A stretch of 64,000 bases of DNA from Adineta ricciae (lineage: Eukaryota; Rotifera; Eurotatoria; Adinetida; Adinetidae), in NCBI GenBank assembly GCA_905250025.1, contig CAJNOJ010000109.1, positions 124,001 through 188,000 of the forward strand, read 5' to 3'. Below the pieces are notes generated by a model that saw only the letters and a program-made list of their open reading frames with translations, made no database searches and was not told the DNA's origin. The number at the start of each line of letters is the position of its first letter. Positions within the stretch are counted from its first letter, which is position 1. The translations under genes were made by a program, and so were the position numbers. This document shows positions 33,700-44,500 of this stretch, one piece after another.

Positions 33700-36023
33700 T
33701 CAAATGTTCGTTTCATTCAAATCATCCTTTTCAAGTTCGACATCATGAGTAAAGTAGAGTTTGTTGGAGAAATCATTAAAAAAATCTTGATGACACAGCG
33801 ATGGCCGAGGTGATGATGATGATAATGATGGCGACGAGGGCGATGGGTGCGGCGAAGGACGTAATGATGTAGGATTTTCTTGAATTGGTTCCAGTACAAT
33901 ACTATTAGTACTACTACGTCGACGCGCTCGTCGCAGACGGTTCAACGCTGAACGTGTTATGCGTCGTGTTAAGCGATGAACTAATTCAGCTTCAGTCTCA
34001 CTGCCTTTCAGTTCCTCTTCTTCCTCCTCTTCTTCAATTTTTGGCGTTGGAGTCTAAATTGAATTGATAAACCTTCGTGAAAATCTAATCAGTGAGAATT
34101 TTTACTTTATCTTCCGCCAGATAAGAGTACTTTTGGAGGATATCGAAACATCGTTGCAATTTTTCTTTTTCAATTTCACAGACAACTTCTTTTTCTTGCA
34201 TTAATTGTTCAACAAACTGAATTGCGTTGAAATGTTGATCAAGCTGCAGAAAAAGAAGGACTAATTCATCACCTTGTAAATACGTCATCGGCGCATTCTT
34301 CACAATATCAATAGCAAATTTAATCGATGGATGTTGATGGAATAATTCAGTCAATGTATCTTTCATATTCGGAATTGAATTCGCATTTGCAATTAGATAA
34401 TCCAGACATCGTTTCGACGAACCTATCGGATAAGTGGCATATGACAGATAATCAAAGTGTTGACAATTACCGGTTTGTAATAAACACGAAGCGACATCGA
34501 CATGTGCACCGAGTTTTCGATAGATAAACTCTGCTAAATCGAATGCTTGTAATCGTTCGAGAAGCTGCGCCATTTCTAAAGAATACGTCAGTCTGAAAGA
34601 TTCAAATTTAAATGCTGCTAGTTAAAAAAAAAAAGCTTCACAAACCTATCTTCGGCGATCCACTTGTAAAGAAGATTAAGTTGATTTTCATGACATGCGG
34701 CTTTCGCACATTCTAACGATATGAGTAGATCCGGTTTAATGGGTGCTTCAAGGGCCGTTTCTGCTAAGACTTTACAATGAAAAAGCCATGGACTAGCATC
34801 TTCATTTACTGGCTTCTTCAATGCTAAATGAATTTGAGTTGCAAAAACAAAAAGAATCTATCAGTATTTCTCGTATACCTTTAAATCTCAACAATGTTTC
34901 CATGTTTCTCAATACACCTTTTGGACTACATGCTGCAACGTATGATGCTTCTTTGTAGTTTCCACTTTCAATCATATTAAGAAAGATTTCGATATGTTCA
35001 ACTAAAATTCCTGCCTCTCGATCATATAAAAATTCACTATTATATTCATCTTCGTCTTCCTCTTGTCCAACTAAAACAATGAATGGAATTTGTCTTCGTT
35101 CATAGTAGGAAAAGTTAGCTTCACCTTTCTGAAAAATATTTGTTGATTCATAAACTGCTTTCTTAATCAGATCTTCTAATAACATGGAGTTTCCCGTTTC
35201 TTTTTCAGCATATTTCTTGATTGTTCTCCAAATTAGATGATATAATCTTAAACGATTCCGTAAGGTTAGTCGATGTTCACGCTCTTTATCTAATTCGGCG
35301 AGTTTTTCTTCGAATAAAGCTTGCATTTCTCGTTGTTTCTCTTTCGTTGTATACTTCGTGGAAGCATTATGATCAAGTTCGGAAGATTTATCACGAATAA
35401 ATTCATAGTATTTCTCCAAAGTTTTCAAATCCGTCTGCTCTGCCAATGTTAAGCCTGGTATACGTCTCCGGCCCGTGTATAATTCTGGAAATGAACTGGA
35501 ATTTTCATTCGTTGGTTTCGGCACTTGTAATTCGTTCAATTTCGTTTGATTTACCATGTCAGCTAGCTCTGCTTCAAGTCTTCGATTGTCTTGTTCGATG
35601 ATTGAAAGTCTACGAGAGAGAAAAAACTTTGCGATTTATTAATCGAAATATCTTTCGTGACGTGTACTTGTCTTCTAATTCCATACATCGCTGTTGGTGA
35701 AGAAGAAAGGTTTTCGGTTGTAAAACTAGGCGATGCAAATCGCCAGTCATTGTGTATACTTCTTCTGCTCCGGATTCTAATACTCCAATGCATCGTTCGT
35801 ATTCTTGTTTGATCGCACGAAATAACGGCCGGTAGAGTGCTGATTTATCAATGATTTTTTCAAATGCTAAACGGTAAACAGCAAATCGTTCTTTCGATGG
35901 AGTTTTACCAACTTTCGCTGATTCATCAGTCATAAAACGATTCAATTCATTGAAAAAATACCGATCACGTGACGTTAACGGAACATGATCATTGATTTCC
36001 ACATCAGTTAGATCAAGATCCAT
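33700..36023 (-). CDS. CLHC1: Clathrin heavy chain linker domain protein (CLHC1-like)
   Basis: About seven exons read leftward from the ATG at 36023. The N-terminal 120 residues match the TSNAXIP1-N type domain (YFFNELNRFM, RFAVYRLAFEKIID, YRPLFRAIKQEYERCI). A coiled coil follows (RLSIIEQDNRRLEAELA, then a long charged helix). Next comes the clathrin heavy-chain linker-like repeat, MIESGNYKEASYVAACSPKG with VLRN after it. This is the hallmark of CLHC1. Helical-solenoid-like sequence continues (LLERLQAFDLAEFIYRKLG, LLFLQLDQHFNAIQFV), then an acidic EEEEEEE run and a Ser/Pro/Arg-rich tail. The family is linked to cilia and sperm in animals, with molecular function unknown. The tail beyond residue 660 or so is low complexity and less certain. 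Confidence 0.85.
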
Positions 36024-36467
36024 TTGATTTGATCAAATATTGTGATTGCAACGATGTTTTTACCATTTACATTTTCTTCCTTTAAGACGTTTCCATGGAA
36101 CACGATGCATTTATACTTATCAACAGATGTCATCTTATTCAAATGGTCTTTAAAATCCCTATCTCGATTTTGATTAATTAATCAAAGCAAAGGTGAAACT
36201 GCTTTCTGAGATCTAATAGGAAATTGATTCGAAATCTTTCTCATTACTGAAATTGTTGCTTGACGTTGGAATTATTGAGTTGATTACAAAGCTCATCGAT
36301 TGTGTTAATATTTCAATTACTTTTTTTGTTTACAATAAAATAACACAAGAATACTAAGTAGAAATATTTCTTTTCATGAAATGAGGTGTAAAAGCGATAA
36401 AAGATTCACATGAATGGAACAAAAGAGCGACAAAGATGAAGATAATCGCAGACGTTTCCTCCTTGAT
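36024..36467. other. Intergenic region
   Basis: AT-rich, no gene seen. It contains the presumed CLHC1-like promoter. Confidence 0.5.
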
Positions 36468-37156
36468 CTAAATGCCATACACCCGAATATTCTTAGAATT
36501 CGGCACTAACCATATATTATTCTTCACACATTTCACTCCATTGTGCGATTGACCACTATCTGTAACATATATTTGTACTTTTTCTCCCCTGTATTCGTTT
36601 TTACTGGAATCACTGTGATGTCGAATTTCTTTGAAACCTCGAGATTTGGAAAGCAATATATGCCAGGTCCATATTTTCGCATTCGAACAGTTCGAAATCT
36701 ATTTCTGTAAATAGATGTCATGGCATCCACAGTTGCTTCTTGTTGATTAAAAGATAAATCTGAACCACGGAAATCTTTAGGGCGACCCCGAATTGTTCCG
36801 TGAGAAGTTCAATATCAATTTTCTTGATGTCGAAATGGATGTAACTAAGAAGCGACATCATACCGGTCCAGTACTTTTAAAACATATTGAATCCAACCGA
36901 AGAATGATGCAGCATATCGTTTGGTACAGTCAGGTAGACCAAAGTCATAGACTTCTGATCTTTTCACAAAAATTTTATCTCCACATTGATCGAAGTTGTT
37001 GATATCACATGCTGGACGCATTAGCAATGGATGAATCTTGATGCTTTGAAATTGTGGAAATTCTCTTCTGAATTTGTCTTCAATTATTTGACCACTTTCT
37101 TTGATGTTTTCACGCTCATCTCTAAATATATAAACAAAACGTGCGGATCTATTCAA
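36468..37156 (-). pseudogene. Decayed gene of the bdelloid/fungal KYGPGIY (PARP-related) family
   Basis: Three pieces in different frames line up in the order expected for one protein. First (37156 to 36845): a frame through FGWIQYVLKVLDRYD that ends at TAG. Then (about 36790 to 36533): GRPKDFRGSDLSFNQQEA through RKYGPGIYCFPNLEVSKKF to MLQIVVNRTME and TGA. Last, in a shifted frame to 36468: NNIWLVPNSKNIRVYGI. The motif KYGPGIYC...EV and the ending VP..K.IR.YGI are typical of a family I remember from bdelloids and Glomeromycotina fungi and associate with PARP-like catalytic folds. That assignment is from memory. The stop plus frame changes, with no fitting GT-AG introns, argue for a pseudogene or for sequence errors. 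The 5' end was not found; an acceptor-like TATATATTTAG precedes RDERENIK. Confidence 0.55.
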
Positions 37157-37734
37157 GACTTAAAGGATTCTAGCCAAAGTCTTCTCAGTATTGTATGCTC
37201 TTGGTAAACGTTCAGAATAATAGTCGCCTCAAAATTATGGGTGATCAGAATGATTATTAACCAGACAGTTCAGTTCAATTAGTACTATTGATTTACATTG
37301 AAATGAAATTTGTTTTACTAATAGGAGGAATTGCAAAAATAGACTTGCTTTCATTGTGACAGATTTGTTTTTCTTAATTTATTAAATAACAATAAATATT
37401 ATAACTTTGAGTAGCAGCCTTGCATTTGTTTTTCATACAAAAAAACCTGTCAACTTCCGTGCGATACTAATTTAGTTTAGACAGTAAGTATTTAAAAAGC
37501 AAATAGTTACCTCGAAGAATCGTTTGCAAACATTGTGAATAACAGATGGTGTCTAAATGATTCCAATATTTGCAAAGTTTTCTCACCACTCACAGAGTAC
37601 ACACGCAGGTACTGAGTAGGGAACTCACTTATAAAGACAACCTTCCTAATGAAATAAATCGGAATACGATTTCATGTTATCTTCACAGTTGTTTTTTGTA
37701 GACAATCACATTTAGAAACTGATCGGCAAGAAAC
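37157..37734. other. Intergenic region
   Basis: AT-rich, between the decayed gene and the NHL membrane protein. No gene seen. Confidence 0.45.
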
Positions 37735-40099
37735 ATGTCAAACTTAAATGTAATGATGCTAACAAATGAAGATCTAGTAAGTATGACTGATTGAATGGGT
37801 GAAAACTACATACATTGTTATCACTGTTTATTTTTTAGTCTCCATCAGCAATCAAAGAATCAACTGGAATAACGAAAGTTTTAAGAACATTGTATGTACA
37901 TAGTCAAATTTAACGCATTGCTGAAAAGTACAGGTCGTTTTCTAGATGTATACACTCGAAGAAAAAAATTCTATTAGCACTTTTTATCTTGATAATCCTG
38001 GTTGCCCTAATTACAACATTAGGAGTTGTATTAAAAAAGAGGAATGTGAAGAAAATAACCTTAACAATTGATAACGCCACAATGCAAACATTAACGAAAT
38101 CAGGAGAAACGTCAGCAGCAACTGAAAATCCGTCAATAACAACAGCAGCTGAAAATCCGTCAATAACAACAGCAACAAAAGATCCGTGTAAGTATATGCA
38201 TTATGAGTATTTTATGTAGATTTAAACTCACGAGAGAACTGTCCGAGATGATTAACGCCTTTAGAGGGCTCTTTCTTTCGGCAGTGGATAGTCCTCAATG
38301 AGGTATGAAAAACCTCAAGAGAAATCATCCGATGGACCTTTTATTTAGATATATATATATACTACTGAAATTTGTACCTATAGCTATGCATTTATCAACA
38401 AATCATATATCAGTATTTTGAGCTACAACTTTGACTACAGACAGATCTATATGTAGGTACAATGCCTGGGAAATTTCAGCTCTAAAGAACGTTTCCTCTC
38501 CAACGTATTAACCCTTCAGAAAATTATCCGTAGTTTTAGGAAAAATGGTAAAGTTGTTCGTTATTTAAAGTTTTGACATCTTGGGAAAGAAACGTTCTTT
38601 AGAGCTGAAATTTCCAAGGCATTGTACCTACGTATAGATCTGCCTGTAGTCAAAGTTTTAGCTCCAAATATTGATATCTGATTTGTTGATAAATGCATAG
38701 CTATAGGTACAAATTTCAGTAAAATATATATTTAACTCTAAATAAAAGATCCATGCGGATGATTTCTCTTGAGATTTTTCATACCTCATTGAGGACTATC
38801 CACCGCCGAAAGAAAGAGCCCCCTAAAGACGTTAATCGCCTCGGACGGTTCCCTCATCAGTCGTATTTTGATGTTATTGTCCTTTCATCATGCGATCAAG
38901 GGTATATTAAACGATGGTTCTATCATTTATTTCCTATAATAGGTCCATCCCGTGGTTTTCGATGGAATACAGAAGGTATCACCGTAGGTATCGACTTATC
39001 GCCGAAATTATCATGTTCACGTCTATTCATTGATTCCAATGACACTTTGTATGGTGTGGACAACACTAAGGCTTATGTTTGGAAGCTATCAAAGAATGAT
39101 ACTAATGCAATCACTGTCGCTGGAATTTATGGAACAAAGGGACAGAGTAGTTTTCGACTGGAAAACCCTCAAGATGTTTATGTTGATCAATATGGAGATA
39201 TATATGTAGTAGATACTAACAATCATCGTATACAAAAGTTCATTAATGGATCAATGGAAGGGATAACTATTCTAGGTAATGGTGCAATAGATGATGCTAG
39301 GCGTTTTAGGTTGCAGTATCCTCGAAACTTTGCCTTTGAGTCAACAGAGAAATTCATGTACGTTGCTGTTCATGGAAACCAAAATGTACTAGGCTTTTTC
39401 ACAAATCGAACTGTACCTGCTGTTCCAAGTGTTATTGCGGGTAATGGCACAAGTGGTAATACGATATACCAACTGAATGGGCCATGGGGTATTTATCTTT
39501 TACCACCTACGCAAAATATTGTATTCGTCACAAATTATGATGGACATTCCGTAATGCGTTTTTCTCCTGGTAAAAGTTCGGGTACTTTCGTAGCAGGTAT
39601 ACGAGGTTTTTCATGTTCTAATTCCAGCTGCTTACATAACCCAACCGATGTTAAAGTTGATGATAATTCGACTATGTATGTAGTTGACTCATCTAATCAT
39701 CGAGTTCAAATGTTTTGTCAAAATAAGAGACAAGGTACGACTATTATTGGAAATGGTATCCCTGGTAATAAATCAACACAGTTATCACAACCACAAGGAA
39801 TAGCATTCGATTCAGCAATGAATATGTACATTTGTGACACAGGCAATCATCGGNTACATAACCCAACCGATGTTAAAGTTGATGATAATTCGACTATGTA
39901 TGTAGTTGACTCATCTAATCATCGAGTTCAAATGTTTTGTCAAAATAAGAGACAAGGTACGACTATTATTGGAAATGGTATCCCTGGTAATAAATCAACA
40001 CAGTTATCACAACCACAAGGAATAGCATTCGATTCAGCAATGAATATGTACATTTGTGACACAGGCAATCATCGGGTTCAAAAATTCCTCAGACTTTAA
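37735..40099 (+). CDS. Single-pass membrane protein with extracellular NHL repeats
   Basis: Exons at 37735-37776, 37839-37891, 37946-38187 and 38943-40099. The N-terminal 30 or so residues are cytosolic, followed by one membrane segment (KKKILLALFILIILVALITT). Then comes a Thr/Ala-rich linker built from a 27-nt tandem repeat (ENPSITTA units), and a propeller of NHL repeats. The repeats show LxNPQDVYVDQYGDIYVVDTNN, HRIQKF, GPWGIYL and QPQGIAFDSAMNMYICDTGNHR (motifs given in part). NHL propellers bind proteins or glycans; the ligand is unknown. The last intron is 755 nt, filled by an inverted-repeat element. The frame crosses an N at 39854 flanked by two identical 221-nt copies. One copy (with the N, 222 nt or 74 codons) is probably artefactual, and its removal keeps the frame. 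Confidence 0.8.
38118..38186 (+). repeat. 27-nt coding tandem repeat (2.5 units)
   Basis: Units at 38118-38144 and 38145-38171 plus a partial third. They encode ATENPSITT-like blocks in the stalk between membrane anchor and NHL propeller, likely a length-variable, O-glycosylated spacer. Confidence 0.75.
38232..38855. mobile_element. Foldback/MITE-like inverted-repeat element in an intron
   Basis: The left arm (38232 to about 38499) and right arm (about 38585 to 38855) are imperfect reverse complements over about 270 nt, separated by about 85 nt. Shared blocks include GGCTCTTTCTTTCGGC, GGATAGTCCTCAATGAGGTA, TCAAGAGAAATCATCCG, GCATTTATCAACAAATCA and TTTCAGCTCTAAAGAACGTT. The termini read GAGAGAACTGTCCGAG on the left and, reverse-complemented, GAGGGAACCGTCCGAG on the right. 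No ORF is present inside, and no clear target-site duplication flanks it. It occupies most of the 755-nt intron of the NHL gene, where neighbouring introns are about 50 nt. Transposon family not assigned. Confidence 0.75.
39633..40075 (+). repeat. Direct duplication around a single N, probable assembly artefact
   Basis: 39633-39853 and 39855-40075 (221 nt each) appear identical and are separated only by N at 39854. Exact identity plus the N suggests two contig ends with an unmerged overlap. It doubles part of the NHL propeller in frame. Confidence 0.8.
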
Positions 40100-41513
40100 C
40101 GTTATTCCAGAATCTTATTCTATTGAACTTTTGATTGATATTTCAAATACGAAATACAAAAAATAATTAAAGTGCTTGCTTTCTTGAGTATTTATTGTTG
40201 CAGATGACATCAACACTATCTGTTCATCAAAGTTCTTGCCTCTTTTCATATTATATCATTTCTTTGTGTGATTCTCGTATATATACAAACATCCTCTCGA
40301 TCTTTTCATTTCTTTGGTTATGCGTAGGTAAATATGTTTGTTGTCGTTCTCTTTTCGAAATAAACATTTACAAGAACAACAACAACAGAATTATCTTTTC
40401 TCTCTTGCATATCATAGATCTCTGATATTACAGAAAAGATAAGATTGTTTATAAGTTTCGAATCCAGACCTACGTGGTTTGTTTATTTGTTTGAGGGTAC
40501 GCTTTATTGGTAAATATTACTCACACTTTTATATTCTTCGAATAGTATACCTGCCTTTTTTAACCAAGTGCTGAACTTTGCCATCAAAGTCCAAAGAAAA
40601 ATGAATAGAAAATCAAATCGATATTCATGTACATTGATAATTCTTCATCTGTCAAACGTTTATTGTCATGAAAACCGTTTTTCTCAGTTAAATAGAGTTC
40701 GTTGTTTTCCAAATTTTGATCCATTCTTTAAATTCGCTTTTATATAAATCTGATGGTAAAACAACAACAACAGTGATGTTTTAGAGAGTGTGCGTTTGTC
40801 ACTTATCATCCTGATCATTTCTTTTAGTAACAAAAAAAAAGTTATTAATCATTTGAATGTATTTTTAAAACTCTCCACAAATATGTTTTCCTTTTAAACA
40901 CATTAGGATCCGTTGAAAGAATTCCTACTCTTCTATTTTCCATACTTCGTCAAGTATGGGTTCGCGCCAACCGAACTTTTCGTTCAATTATTGTGTTAAA
41001 TTTGATGAAACAGATAATGTATTGATAGCATAGGATCTATTCAAAACAACTGATATGAGTGCGCATCTAATTTCTGATTAGAATCAATCAATCAATTACC
41101 ACACAACCTTGAATTGAAGTTGAACGACATCTATAGATCTAACTGATTGGAAATTCGCTTATACCATCTCCTGTTGACATATGATTCATCTATAGAAAAA
41201 AAAATAGGTATCGTCATCACATAGTCTTCCACTATTATATCTTTAATACTTACTGTTTTTATTAAGAGAGAANGATATGAGTGCGCATCTAATTTCTGAT
41301 TAGAATCAATCAATCAATTACCACACAACCTTGAATTGAAGTTGAACGACATCTATAGATCTAACTGATTGGAAATTCGCTTATACCATCTCCTGTTGAC
41401 ATATGATTCATCTATAGAAAAAAATAGGTATCGTCATCACATAGTCTTCCACTATTATATCTTTAATACTTACTGTTTTTATTAAGAGAGAAGCAAATAT
41501 CATTTAATCAATT
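40100..41513. other. Intergenic region between NHL and GMAP-210 genes
   Basis: AT-rich without a supported gene. The ORFs at 40195-40425 and 41131-41313 lack motifs. The right part holds the second duplicated segment with an N. Confidence 0.5.
41052..41492 (+). repeat. Second direct duplication around a single N, probable assembly artefact
   Basis: 41052-41272 (221 nt) and 41274-41492 (219 nt) match along their length, apart from a homopolymer of 9 versus 7 A, and flank N at 41273. The arm length equals that of the duplication at 39633-40075, which points to the same joining procedure. Confidence 0.8.
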
Positions 41514-44500
41514 ATGGCAAGTTGGTGGAATTCTGCAGGTGCCAGTAATTTCACGCGTGGTTTAACGTCAATAACGGGACAAATATCCAGTAATTTCAAA
41601 GATATTTTATCAGAAGCTAGCGAAGAAACATATGATCCCGTTGCTGAATTGACACGTGCGAAACAGCACATCGAAGATCTCGAGTTGAGAAAAGAAACTC
41701 TAGTAGAAGAGGTAAACCCTTCGATATAGTTCATGTGGAAATTTCGAATAAATACTTTTTTCGATCTAGTGTGCTTCATTAAAGAAACAATGCGATGAAC
41801 TAACAATGCAGAAGCAGGCGGTGGAAATCAAGTCTGATATGCTTTTAGCCGAAAGTCGTCGAGTTATTGAAGAAAAAGACGTAAGTTCAATTCACCTCTA
41901 ACAGAGACTCTTTGCACAACGATTCGTCTAGTATGAACAGTGAAATATTGCTATTGTCACATAATTGGACAGTGTCATTGTGTAGTCGAACATTCGGTGA
42001 ACATTTTTTTTGTAATAGACATTAGTGCAAGGGTAAAGTTTCCTAGATTGTCGAATAGAAGAAAAAAAGAGTTCATTATTAGATAGAATCGCGTATTGAA
42101 GATGGAGAAAGTGATGTCCACATTGTTTTGTTATCGGGTGAGCAGCAGATGTTCTTATTTTTACGGATAAGTGATCTGCATTCCAATAGAAAATGAGGTC
42201 TATTGTCCTTCGCGATAACAAATCATGATGTGTTTGTCACGGACTGCTGTAAAATGCGAAGAATACAATCGAGAAGTAAATGTACGTCAATTGAATGTTT
42301 CTTACTCGTTTAAATGAGCAACTCTAACGATGTTTCTCAACTTTTCATTTATTAATACCACTCGCTATAAAATACGTTTCATTCCCTGTGAGAAATTTCC
42401 ATCTCATCGGCATTATGAGGTACATTATTTCACAAGAAAATATTCGAGGAAAAATCGAATTTGATAAGCAATTACATGTTCTATATTTAGAATGAATTGA
42501 AACGTCTTCGTGAAAATACCAATGCTGCTACATGGAACAATACGACCGATTTGAATAACACTTGGACTGATATTTTAGAAGGTTAGAAAGGCGAAAATGA
42601 TTTGGTAGTTGTTGATTATATCTTTAGATGATCAACCGGAAATTAATGAATATCTTCGATATCAACGAACGATACGTGATTTAAAAGATGAGAATAGTCA
42701 CTTACGTGACGAGTTGGCTAATCTACGAAAAACATTCAAAGCGCAACAAGCGGAAAGAGATCAAGTACGATTAGTTTTGTTTCAGAAATGCAAGAAAGTG
42801 TTTTGCGTATTTATTAGTCTCATCGAGATAATGAAATCAGTCAACTCGAACAAGCACATGCAGAACAAATGTCAACTTGTCGACGAGATTATGATGAACA
42901 GATACAAAAATTACAATCGCGTATAGCAGAATTAGAAGAATGGAATAAAAATCATCAAGGTATTCTTGAATTCTCGAAATATCTCTCTCGAATAACTTCT
43001 TTTTTTTCTAGAAGAAGAATTACAAAAATCCATCGAAGTGCAAAAAGACGTCGTATGTTTCTTCTCAACTCAACTTACGACAAAATTTCGCATAAATTCC
43101 TTTTCTATTTAACAGGACGATGTTGATAAAGATCTTCTTTCTCAAGAACTTGAACAAGCCAATGAAAAATTAAATTGGTACAATGAGAAATTCAAAGAAT
43201 TCATCAATTTACAATCCAATATGGAATTATTAGTAACTAACAACAAACAATTGGAAAATGAATTACAACTTGAACAGCAAAACCATCAATCTGCTTTGAA
43301 ACGTCTTGAACAATTCGAAGCCAATCAACAAAGTAAGATCGTTGATATTTTTCTTCCGTTCTACATAGAAATTATTTAGTTGTAAATAATATTGATGATT
43401 TAACTCATCTCCTCACTGAAGAACGACAACGTTGTGATGCTCTGGCTGCTGATAATGATTCAATGTTTCGTCTGTTGGAAGAAACTCGTGTTCAACATGA
43501 AAATCAAATCAAGGAAAAAGATAAACAAATTGAAGATTTAAATTCTCAGATAAACAATCTTCAACAACAACTGGAAACAAAGGTAAAAGATTTCTTTTTC
43601 AGTTCTAATGAGTATTGTTGATTTGTGAATAGGAAAACGAATACGAAAAAGAAATCAATGAACTACAGCAATTTAAAGAAAAACAAAAAGAAGTTAGTCG
43701 AATCGATATTGATTTTCAATCGAATTTTATCGTTTGATTTTCGTAGGAAGAAGAACATCGTCTGAAAGAATCGAAATTACGAGAAATGTTAGAAAAGCAA
43801 TTAGTTGAAGTCAATGAAGATTTACAAACATTGGAAAACGAAAAGATGGAACTACATAACCAAATCGACGATTTAAAAGATCAATTACAAAATAAAGAAC
43901 GACAAATTCAATCATTCGAGGTTCGTTTTATTCGATTTCTCATCTCGAAAAGTTTCGTGTTCATTTCAGCACTCAATGGCAACTCCTGGTTCTCCCACTA
44001 CCATGTCTTCGTCTCCCGATACTCGTGCTCGTTCTCCATCTCCTCAAACCTTCGAACATTTACTTGAATTAGAAGCTCAAATTCTTCGAAATGAGCAACA
44101 AACTCGCGAATTAAACTCCATCTATGATCGATTCGTCACTTTATTACCAATCGAACTTTCCTCGACAGACAACCATCAATCATCATTAGCCGACAAGTTC
44201 ACAAATCTATTCGAACAATGGTCAACTTATGTTGACACTCTTTCAATCACGCAACAAGAACTCGATTCTGTTAAACAATTACTGATCGAAAAACAAGACG
44301 ATCTTGAAAAACTCCAGTTCGATTTGGATTTATCCACAACAAAGCTGATCGAATTTCAAGAACAACAAACATCGTTATCACATGTGAATCAATCGAAGAA
44401 TGACGAAGATAACGAAGAAGAGATCGAACAACTTCTCGAATTACATCAATTTCCACAACGTGCGCCATCGAGACAATCGATCGTGTCCAGTACACCTGGT

